From Xanthocytophaga flava (GTDB taxonomy: Bacteria; Bacteroidota; Bacteroidia; Cytophagales; 172606-1): DNA of 64,000 bases. The DNA is taken from NCBI GenBank assembly GCA_030068525.1, contig JASJOS010000016.1, forward strand, positions 186,001 through 250,000, in the 5' to 3' direction. The position numbers were made by a program, and so were the translations under genes. Below are positions 27,201 through 39,200 of this stretch, piece after piece; the first letter of the stretch is position 1, and each line of letters starts with the position of its first letter. The notes under the pieces are model-generated. The model was not told the DNA's origin. It searched no databases and worked only from the letters and a program-made list of their open reading frames with translations.

Positions 27201-30200
27201 TGCGGTAACAAGTGCATTGGTCACAATCTCTAATGACAGTATTATCACGATTAATCCAGCTAACGATTTTCCATCCTCTGGAAGCATAAATGTGAGTATT
27301 GGAGCAAATACATTTGAAGATCTGAGTGGGAACAAATTTGTTGGTTTTTCTACCTGGTCATTTCAGGCTGCTGATATTATCGCACCTACTTTAGTAGCCA
27401 ATAGTTATAGTCCTGCCAATGGTGCAATCAATGTCGCTTCTGATGCTAATCTTATTTTCCGTTTGTCCAAGAAAGTGCAGAAAGGAACTGGTAATATTAT
27501 TATTAGACAAGGTAATACAGTTCTGGAGACAATAGCTGTGACAGCGGCTATTGTGACAATCACCAACGATAGTGTTATCACTATTAATCCAGCTACTACT
27601 TTTCCGTCATTGGCTTCTGTTTCTGTAGTTGTAGAATCAGGTGCTTTTCAGGATGTATCGGGAAATATTTTTGCCGGGATTGCTTCAGGTGCATGGACCT
27701 TCCAGGCAGTGTATATTGATACTACGCCTCCTTTTATTGTGGTGGGTAGCTATTATCCAGCACAGGATGCAACAGGTGTTCCCGTAGATACAATTCTCAG
27801 ATTTCGTTTCAGTGAAAAAGTAAAAAAAGGAGCAGGCAAAATAACGATTCTTAATGGTACAACTGTTTACGAAACCATCAATGTCACTGATCCGATTGTT
27901 ACCATTACCAATGACAGTCTGATTGCCATCAATCCAATCAATAATTTTCCTTCGCTGGCTAAGATTTCTCTTGTTTTAGATGCTGGATCATTCCAGGATC
28001 TGGCAGGTAATGCCTATGCTGGCAATAGTGCTTCTGCCTGGAGTTTTCAAACAAAAGATGTTCTGCCACCTAATCGCTTGAGTTACACTCCAAGAATTGG
28101 GGCGACCAATGTACTGGCAAGCTCAAATCTGATTGTTTCTTTTGATGAGAAAGTTAAAAAGGGAACCGGAAATATTGTAATAAGAAATGGATCCACTACT
28201 GTTGAAACAATCAATGTGGCTAGTGCTCCTTCAACAGTTCTTTCTATCACAGATAGCATTGTAACAATCAATCTCGTTAACAATCTGCCTGCAGCTGGAA
28301 ATATTACAGTGACAATTCCTTCTGGCGCTTTTTCAGATCTGACAGGTAATGTTTATGGAGGCAATAGTTCAGATGCATGGAGCTTTACAGTAGATAATAC
28401 GGTTCCGACTTTAGTAACTAACAGTTTGTCTCCAGCAAACAATGTTACCAAAGTGGCTGTCAATGCTAACCTGGTTTTCAGACTCTCTGAAAAAGTGCAG
28501 AAAGGCACTGGCAACATTGTGATCAGAAATGGATCAACTGTGGTAGAGACCATTGCAGTAACAGCATCGAATGTGACAATCACTAATGATAGTATTATCA
28601 CGATTAATCCAGCTAACGATTTTCCTTCTTCTGGAAATGTAAGTGTGAGTATTGGAGCAAATACATTCGAAGATTTAAGTGGGAACAAATTTGTTGGTTT
28701 TTCTACCTGGTCATTTCAGGCTGCTGATATTATCGCACCTACTTTAGTAGCCAATAGTTATAGTCCTGCTAATGGAGCTACAAGTGTTGCTGCTGATGCC
28801 AATCTAGTTTTCAGACTTTCCGAAAAAGTACAAAAAGGAACAGGCAACATTGTGATTAAGCAAGGTAGCACAGTGTTGGAAACTATTGCGGTAACAAGTG
28901 CATTGGTCACAATCTCTAATGACAGTATTGTGACGATTAATCCTGTGAACAACTTTCCATCTTCAGGCAGTGTAAGTGTTGAAATTGCTGCTAACACATT
29001 TGAAGATGTAAGTGGAAATAAGTTTGCAGGTAATACTACTGCTAACTGGACTTTCCAGATTGTCGACTACATAAATCCTACTGTCATTTCTTATGATCCT
29101 GCTGATGGTACAACGGGTGTTATGCCTACTGCTAAATTAAGGATTGTATTTAGTGAAAAAGTAAAAAAAGGGGCGAGTGGAACGATTATCTTAGATAAAG
29201 GATCTGTTAGTCAGGGTATTCCCGTTACCGGAAATGCCGTAGTAGTACAAGATAGCATTGTAACCATTACTCCACCACTAGCATTGCCTGTTAATACATA
29301 TGTCAGCGTTCAGATTACATCAGGGGCTTTTCAGGATCTGGCAGGAAATGCCTATGTAGGAATTCCTGCGAGTGACACTACTACCTGGGGATTCAAAACA
29401 GTTTCAGATACTATACCGCCTACATACACACAATTACAGCCACTAGATAATGCTACCAATGTTGCAGCCAATGCTAAACTGGTTATTACATTTAGTGAGA
29501 AAATAAATAAAGAGTCAAATGGTTCTATTCTCTTAGTCTCTTCTTCGGGTGACTCACAGACTATGCCTGTCAACAGTTCCAGTGTTGTAATCAGTGGTAC
29601 CAACAGTAATATTGTCACAATTACGCCTCCTAAGGCTTTTAGTTCTGGTGCTACTATATATGTGTTAGTAGTTCCTGGATCATTCTCGGATGATGCTGGA
29701 AATACTTTTGCAGGTATTACCGATGCTTCCAAATGGAATTTCAAAATTGCAGATACTCAGGCTCCTACTTTAAGTGATACAAACCCATCCAATGGGGCAA
29801 CTAATGTAACAGCCAACACAAGTCTGGTGATGACATTTAGTGAGCCTATTAAGAAGGGAACCGGAAATATTACCGTTTCACAAGGTACTGGAAATCCAAC
29901 ATTGACTATTGATGTCACAGATAGCAAGGTTACGATTACAGACAATACAGTTGTGATAACCTTGCCTTCTGCTTTGGTTTCAGGAGCTACGGTCTCTGTA
30001 CAAGTTCCCACTACTGCATTTGCAGATCTTTCAGGAAATGTTTTCTCTGGTATAGCTTCTGGAGCATGGAAGTTTACAGTGGCAGATACACAACCACCTG
30101 TACTTGCTGCCAATGGATTAGATCCTGCTGATAATGCTACCAATGTTGCCCGTAACAAAATATTGAAAATTACTTTTAGTGAGAAAGTTCAAAAAGGAGC

Positions 30201-33200
30201 TGGATCTATTATTATTTCTGAAAATGGAACTCCAACCAGCATCGCAATTTCTAATTCCAATGTGACCATTGCTGATAATGTGGTTTCTATAAATTATTCA
30301 GCAATTAAGTCTGGTGGATTTGCTTCTGGGGCTTCTGTATTTGTTCTGGTGCCTTATGGCGCCTTTGCCGATTCAACTGGTAACTTCTTTACAGGTATTT
30401 CAAATACAACAGACTGGAACTTTACAATTATAGATAATACCAAACCGAACTATACTCAATTATCACCTGCTAATACTGCAACGAATGTTGCTTCTTCCTC
30501 TAACTTGGTTATTACCTTTGGTGAAGCTGTTAAAGCTGGTACCGCAACTGCCAATAAGATTAAAATTTATCAGGTAGGTACTTCCAATCCTATAGAGACC
30601 ATCTCTGCCAACACGACAAGTAAAGTACTGATTACAGGTAATACGGTCACAATTCTAAACAATGCTTTTCCAACTTCAGGAGTTGAAATCTATGTAACCA
30701 TAGATGCAGGAGCATTTACAGATTTGGCTGGAAATGTTTTTGATGGTATTTCCTCTGCTACAGAATGGCGATTTAAAGTGGCAGATGGCAAAGCCCCTGC
30801 TATTTCAACACTGAACCCTACCACTGGAAAAAGTAATGTAGGAGTAGATGATCCATTGACTATTGTGTTTAATGAGCCTATTCAAAAAGGCAACTCAGGT
30901 AAAATTTTATTGTTCTCGACGAAGAATGCCAATCAAACTGTTGACATAAGTCAGGTGACCTTAACAAATGCTACTACTGCCAGGATCCCTCATAGTAGCT
31001 TTTTGTCAAATGATACTATCTATGTATTGATATTCCCTGGTGCATTTACAGATTTGGCAGGCAACAGCTTTGAAGGGATTAGTAGTGATCAGACATGGCG
31101 ATTTACTACTGCAGATATTGTTGCACCAGAAATTGCTTCTTTGAGTCCGATTACTACTGCTTCAGGAGTGGCAGTAAATACCAATCTGGTTATTACTTTT
31201 AATGAAGCTGTAAAGAAATCGGGTACAGGATCAATTTCTATTTATCAAACCAGCAATAATACGTTGTTGCAGACTATATCTGTAGCTGATACATCTTTGC
31301 TACAAGTAAATGGAAGTGTTGTTATAATTAAGTTGAGTGCTAATCTGCCTATAGCAACCAGTGTCTATGTATTAATAGATAGTGGTGCATTCACAGATCT
31401 GGCCGGAAATGCTTTTTCAGGAATAAAAGATCCAGGTAAATGGACATTTACTACTATTGATACCAATGCGCCATTCATTACTGCGTACTCACCAACATTG
31501 GAGGCAACCAATCAACCCACCAATACTAACTTAAGCTTTACCTTTAATAAAGATATTCAGATTGGTAGTGGCAATATTCGATTAAAGGTTACAGGTATAA
31601 CCAATGATGTGGTCATTCCTGTTTCAAATTCTGCTGTATCAGTTCGGAGTGATAAACGAATTGTGGATGTGATTCTATCCAGTTTCTTCCCTAATGGTAT
31701 TCCTTCCGGAGCAACTGTGTCTGTTACGATGGATGAAGGTACATTCGTGGATCTGGCAAATAATAATAAGTTTGCAGGAATTGGCAGTGGAAGTCCATGG
31801 AAATTTACAGTAAATGATGTTATTCCTCCAACTCTGAATATCTTTACTCCTACAGACAATTCAACTAATGTCTCTGTTAATACTACGCTGAAACTGACAT
31901 TTTCTGAAGCGGTCAAAGCAGGAACCGGGAAAATATCCATTTATCAGCAAAATAATTCCACACCGATAGTAACGTTAAATGCTAGTGCGGGTAGTGGTTT
32001 GCCAGGTAACACTATTACGTATACACTACCAACTTTGCCTTCAGAAACATCTCTGTATGTTTTGATCGATGGAAAAGCATTTACAGATCTGGCTAACTTG
32101 CCTTATGCTGGTATCAGCAGTACTACAGTCTGGAACTTTACGACTGGTGATATTACTGCGCCTACGGTAAGGACATATTCTCCAACACCTGGAGAAACTA
32201 ATATAGGTGTTAACAGGGAGTTAGTACTTACATTCAGTGAACAAGTAAAAAAAGGAACAGATGGTGATATCACTATAAACAATGGTGGTGAGATACAACG
32301 TATCAATATCAACAATGTTACATTTGGGACATCCGGAATTGTAACATTAAACAGAAGCTTCTCATTCAAATCCGGGCAGAAAGTATATGTATTGATTCCG
32401 GAGGGATTGATCACCGATTTGTCTGGAAACAGTTATGCTGGAATAACCAGTGATACAGTATGGTCATTTACAGTTATTGATAATGAAAAGCCTACTATTG
32501 AGTCACTTTCCCCAACAATTGGATCAACTAATGTAGCACCCGCAACAACACTAAGTATTACGTTCAGTGAGCCTGTCAAACAAAATAGTGGCACGATTAC
32601 TATTTTACCTCAGGGGAGTATTACTGTTCCTAATGCAGGTATTGTTTTCTCTGATGATAAACGAACGATTACTATTCCTCATACTAACTTTACTGCAGGG
32701 ACAATAACCGTAATTATTCCTGCAGGAACATTTACGGATTTGGCAGGAAATGCATTTGATGGTATTACCAACTGGAGTTTCACTGTAGCAGACGTGATAG
32801 CTCCTACTGTTCAGACAACTGATCCAAATAAGAATGCGATCAATGTACAACCTAATGTGACTATCCTGGCTGCATTTAGCGAAGCAATCAAGAAAAACAC
32901 AGGTAAGATTACTATCGCACCAGCTGGAGGTACTACTCAATCCATTGATGTCACCAGTAGTCGGGTAACCATCATTGGGCAAAATACCATCTCTATTCAA
33001 TTACCACAAAATTTACCTTCAGGAGCTAAAGTGACAGTGACTATACCGGATGGGGCATTCCTGGATGTAGAAAACAACCGATCTGTAGGGTATCAGTGGA
33101 ACTTCACAGTGGCAGATGTAGAAGCCCCTGTCGCTACACTTTCACCTGTTAATGAAGAGAAGAATGTAAGTAGGAATAAACTACTCACTATGACTTTTAG

Positions 33201-36200
33201 CGAGGATGTAGTTTCAGGAGAAGATACAATTAGCGTGTATGTAAATCAGGTTAGAAAACATATAATCCCTGTGAGTACTCTGACTCCTGTAGGGAAGATT
33301 GTTACTATCCCGATTTCTGGTTCATGGCCATCTAATGCCGATGTATATGTATTGGTACCAGCTGGAGCATTTAAAGATGCTTCCGGAAATAACTTTGCTG
33401 GAATTACTACTTCCACAGGCTGGCATTTTACTATTGAAGATTATATCTTCCCAACCATTACTGACTATTCTCCTCTGAATCCTCCGGATGCACCTGTAAA
33501 TTCCAGCGTGACACTTACGTTTAATGAGGCCGTGAAGACAGGTACCGGAACGATAGTACTAAAGCCTGCTTCAGGGTCAAGTCAGACAATTGATGTGACC
33601 AATACTGCCAAAGTCAAAATAACAGGAAATACAGTAACCATTGATCCGGATGACTTTGCTTCTAATGCAACTATCGAAGTAACAATACCAGCAGGAGCAT
33701 TTACTGATCTGGCTGGAAATGCATTGCAGAATGCCAAAGTATGGACCTTTAAGGTAGTTGACACTGATGTGCCTTTTGTTAGGGTATTTTCACCTGAAGA
33801 CGATTCTACCAATGTATCGGTAAACGCATTGTTGAAGCTAACATTCAGCAAGCCAGTAAAGAAAAATACAGGTACTATTCGTGTGGTTGTTAATGGTACA
33901 GCGTATCCAATTCCTGTGAATGATGCAGCCGTTAGCATTTCTTCTGATAATAAAACTGTAACCATTAATCCATTCACAAGTAATCTTCCTTCATTCCCAT
34001 CGGAAGCTTCTGTATATGTTACGATGCCTGCCGGAGTGTTTGTGGATTTAAGCAGCAGCGCCAATCCTTATTCTGGTATTTCCAGTCAGACTACCTGGAA
34101 TTTTAAAGTAGTTGATATTATAGCTCCAACAGTGAGAACGCTTTCACCGGACAGACAAACTACAGGTGTAAAAATAGATGAAGTAATCTCAATTACATTT
34201 AGCGAAAGTATACGGATCGGTTCTGCTACAGATACAATTACTATTACACAAAGTACTGGTAAGGTAGAGAAGATTTCTGTTACAGATGCCAGAGTTCAGA
34301 TTAGTGGAGCTGTGATGAAAATTTCGCATACTACACTTTTTGATTCTGAAGCTACAGTTACTGTTCAAGTACCTGCTTCGGCTGTAGAAGATTTATCTGG
34401 TAATCGATTAACAAGTCTGATTGGTTGGAACTTTAAGGCTGCTGATATAATCAGGCCAACAGTTGATAGATTATCTCCAACACCTGGACAGAGTGGTGTT
34501 GCTACAACTGCACCATTGATTATGATTTTTAGTGAGAGAATTAAGAAAGGAACAGGCAAAATCATTCTGACAGAAGTTAGCAATCAGCAGGGGAACCGTA
34601 CAGAGACTATGTCTGTATCCAACGATTCTGTACAGATTACTACTATTACAGTCGGAAATAAAACGGTATCACAGGTGACCATCCTGCATAAGGAATTCTT
34701 GTCAGGGGCTACTGTAAGTATACTTATGTTTGATGATGTATTTACAGATCTTGCAGATAATACCTATGCCGGACTTACAACAGCCGATAGTTGGAAATTC
34801 TCAGTTTCGGATGTAGTGCTCCCTTATATTGCCAACAAAACTCCTGAAGATGAAGCTACCCGAGTTGCATCCAGTACTGAAATGGTCATTAATTTCTCGG
34901 AAGCTATGAAAAGGGGTAAAGGAGAAATTAACCTGTTTTTAAAAACAGCCACTGGTACTACAGGACGGGTTATCAATGTGACTGATACCAATCTGGTGAG
35001 GATGAAAGATGGTGAATCTACAGTCATAATTCGTCAGTCCACAGCTTTCCCTTCCAATGCCAGGGTAACAGTATATATACCTGATGGTGCGTTTACCGAC
35101 CTGGATGGAAATGCTTTTGGACTGAAAGATACTTCTGCGTGGAACTTTACAATAGTAGATTACACCAATCCAATTGCTCTGACATTAGATCCACATAGTA
35201 CCGCATCAGATGTTGGTCAGGATAAAATACTAAGTATTATATTTGATAAGCCTGTAAAACCAAATATTGGATTTATACGAATCTTCAGAACCGGTGTGGC
35301 AGATGCCTTGTATACTATTAATGTGAAAGATGCAACACAGGTATCAATCAACTCTTCAAACCCGAATCAGATATTGATTAATCCAGGGCCTAATGGTTTG
35401 CTCCCTTCTGGGAGTACATTGTATGTAACTGTTGATGCTGCCTCTTTTGTAGACTTTAGTGGAAATGAGTTTCTGGGTATAGGAGTAGATGCCTGGAAAT
35501 TTACAGTTCGAGATGTGATACCTCCTCGGGTTGTTACATACAGACCAATCAGCGGAACACAAAATGTGGCACCTGATACTCCGTTAGAGCTGGCCTTTTC
35601 AGAAACAGTGAAAGCTATTGCTAACAAACGTATTTATGTTTATGTTAATGGTGTAGTTAGAGATAGTGTGCTAGCTACTGCAACACAGATTACCAATGGT
35701 ACAAAAGTGACTATTCCGGTGAGGTCCTTCAACTCTGAAGACAAAGTATACATTCGTATTCCTGAAGGAACTTTTGAAGATTTGGTTGGAAATAAGTATG
35801 CAGGCATCAATGATGCTTCTACCTGGAATTTTACAGTTGCAGATGTCAATGCGCCTACTGCTACTGCCTTTATACCTACTCCTGGCAGTACATATGTTAA
35901 GATAGATGCTGTTCTTTCTATTACATTTAATGAGGCAATTAAGAAGGGGGCAGGCATCATTCTTCTGAATGAAGTAAGTAGCACTCTTTCCACAACACAA
36001 ACTATTGGTGTGGATGATCCGGCTGTAGTGATTGCTGCCAATGGAAGAACTGTATACATTACCCCACCGGACGGGTTACCTTACAAAAGTAATATCTCTG
36101 TTCAGATTCCTTCTGGTACATTTATGGATCTGGTTGGCAATGCATATAAAGGCGTTAACTCTGAAGCGGCTGATAAGCAATGGAACTTCACTACTGTGCC

Positions 36201-39200
36201 ACCTCCAGACAATGATCCTCCTTTGGTGAGTACTCTTTCACCTAGAGATAATGCTGTAGATGTTCCTCTGAACTCTCAGTTGATTATGAGTTTCAATGAA
36301 CCCATCTTTAATAATCAACAGGGAACCCTCACTATAGGAACTCAGACATTAAATTTTAAAGATGCGGGTTCTTATCTGAAATTTTCGAATAACCTTCAGA
36401 CAGGATCTTATATACTGACTATAACACCTCCTGCAAAATTACCTCCTAATACAAATGTCTCCGTACAAATTAGCAAAGGTTCTATTGTAGATAGTGTAGG
36501 GAATCAATTCGCAGGATATGTAAATGATCAGGAGTGGAACTTTCTGACTGCTGATCCTTCGGATACCATTGCACCTATTGTTCAGATACTGGACCCGGAT
36601 GATGGATCTTCCAATGTAAAAGTCAGCCAGAATATGAAAATTGTATTCTCAGAGCGTATTCGTAAAGGAAAAGGTAATATCATTATTAACAACAACAGTG
36701 TGGAAAGTGTAATTCCAGTGAGCAGTTCACAAATTACATTGAATAATAATATAGTAACAATAAATCCGGATCACGATCTGGCTCCTGGTGCTAACGTGAA
36801 CGTAATTGTTCCAAGTGATGCCTTTACAGATTTAGCTGGTAATCAGTTTGTATACAAAAATAAAGCTGGTATTCCTGACCCGCAGGACTGGAACTTCAGT
36901 ACGTTGAACAGTACTGTAACAACTATGCCTTCTGTAAAACAACGTATACCCGATAGTGGTGATACAGTAAGTGCTAACACAGTACGACTGACACTGATAT
37001 TCGACAGAAAGATGAAGAAATATGAAGGAGTGATTCGAGTCATTGTAAATTCTACTGTTAATACAGTTGATGTAGAAGGCTCTGGTGTTGAAGTAGATGC
37101 CAGTGATTCTGTAAAAGTATACATCAACTTCCCATCAGGCTTCCCTGTCGGTGCTACTGTAAAAGTTATTATTCCTTCCAGTGCTTTTGTCGATACTAAT
37201 GATAATAGCTTTGCTGGTTTTAGTGATAGCGATCCATGGACATTCTATATTGAAGACAAGGATCCGCCTACTGTAAATGCGTATTCTCCTGAAGTGGGTG
37301 CCCCAAAGGTTGCTTATAATACTAATTTGATTGTGACTTTCAATGAACCTATTAAAATTAATGAAAGTCTTAAAACCACTGCAAATGTGACTATTATGCA
37401 GAATGATGCTGCTTTGTATCGTATTTCATTTGGTAGTAACCAAATAAGTGTTGTTAATAATATGCTTATTATTAACCCTTCAGGTGATTTACCCAAAACA
37501 AGTGAACTGATTTCTGTTCTGATAGATCCAAATAGTGTTACAGATCTGTCAGGTAATCCATTTGCAGGTATTACTGATAAGAGAATATGGTATTTTACAT
37601 CAAGTGCTTTCATTGATGATATTCCTCCTGGACTTATATCCTTAAATGCACTGGACCCAGCTCCTAATGTAAAAGGTGTAAGCCGGACTGCTATCTTAAA
37701 GGCAACTTTTACAGAACCCATTCAGAAAGGAAAAGGCTCTGTTACGTTGGTTGTTGATGGAGTTTCTACTGTACTTGATGTAAGTAGTTCTCAAATAACT
37801 ACTACAGACAATCAGTTAATTATAAAACCATCTAGTGCATTTGAACCGTTATCTAAAGTATATGTTCTGATTGGAAATGGGGCTATAACAGACCGGGCTA
37901 ACAATGCCTATACAGGTATTTCTGATCCTACATCATGGAGTTTTACAATAGAACAGGCTCCTCCGGTGGAGTTGACTGCCTCAGAAGAAGAGTTGCTTGT
38001 TCCGGATACTGTTGCTGTTATGGAGGTACAGGCTCAGTTATCACAGAGATTACCTGGCATTAGTGGAAAAATGTATTATCGTGGAATTACAAGTGCTGAT
38101 ACCACTGCCTGGCAAACTCAGGATCTGACTTTACAAGGTCTGTCTTTTACAGGTACAATAACCCGTGAAATGATAGATCCGGATAAAATCGGATTAGAAT
38201 ACTATTTTGAGCTTACATTTGATAGTACACTTAATAGTAATCCTTCTCAGACTAGTATTTTGTACGCTTATCATAAGTTTACAAAATCTGGCCGCTTGTT
38301 CTCTGAAGGAGGCGCTTTGAAAGCTGGAAGCAAAACAAAAGAATATGAAATTTTATCTGTACCTCTCGAACTTGAAAACACAGATATAAGTGCGGTGTTT
38401 AGAGATGATCTGGGGCTCTATGACATTAAGAAATGGCGGATCTTCCATTATAATACCGAAACTATGGAGTCACAGGAATACCAGAATGGTTTAACCCAAA
38501 TCGAACCTGGTCTGGGGTATTGGTTTTTATCCAGAAATCAGGCTGGAATAGATACACTGGATACAGGACCTGGTACTACTGTACGTCGGAACCGAACCAA
38601 CTTGTTCCCGATCTTTCTGACCAGAGGTTGGAATCAGATTGGTAATCCGTATCGTTTTGATGTTTCCTGGGATGATGTACAAAGTGTCAACAGCAGTCTG
38701 GATACAACAGTGCAATTGTTTACATATGATGATGGATATCTCAATAGTACAGTGTTGCCTAAATACAGAGGAGGATTTGTATTTGTGGATGAAGATACTC
38801 GTATTGTGGTTCCAACAACATTAAATCAGGCCATCAATAGTGGGCGGACAAGCTCTGAAGTAAAATCAGCCTTTACAGAGGGTGCATTATGGGAAATCAA
38901 TTTTGCAGTGAAGGCAAATGATGTTTCGTATAATCTTGCAGGTCTGGGTATGCATGAACGGGCTGCTGTTGGAAAAGACAAATTAGATCGCATTGCTTTA
39001 CCTCGTTTACCTCAGTATCTGGATATTCGATTTGAACACCCAGAATATTTTGCCAAGTACTTTACCAAAGATATGGTACCTGTGAAGGAAAACTTTATCT
39101 GGGAATTTACTGTTGGTTCAGGGTTGGGAACTCAGGATGCTACATTCTCATGGACAAACAAATTGCCTGAGAATACCGATAAGAAGTGGATCTTATTTGA

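Noticed and set aside
25044-37721. Many minus-strand open frames of 60-222 codons opposite the giant adhesin gene
   Set aside because: They recur in step with the Big_5 units because the repeats lack stops in that antisense frame, and they share no start or family pattern. The plus-strand frame is continuous and explains the DNA.
24277-37960. CRISPR-like periodic repeats
   Set aside because: The period of about 340 bp, the coding nature and the protein-level conservation show a domain array, not direct repeats with spacers.
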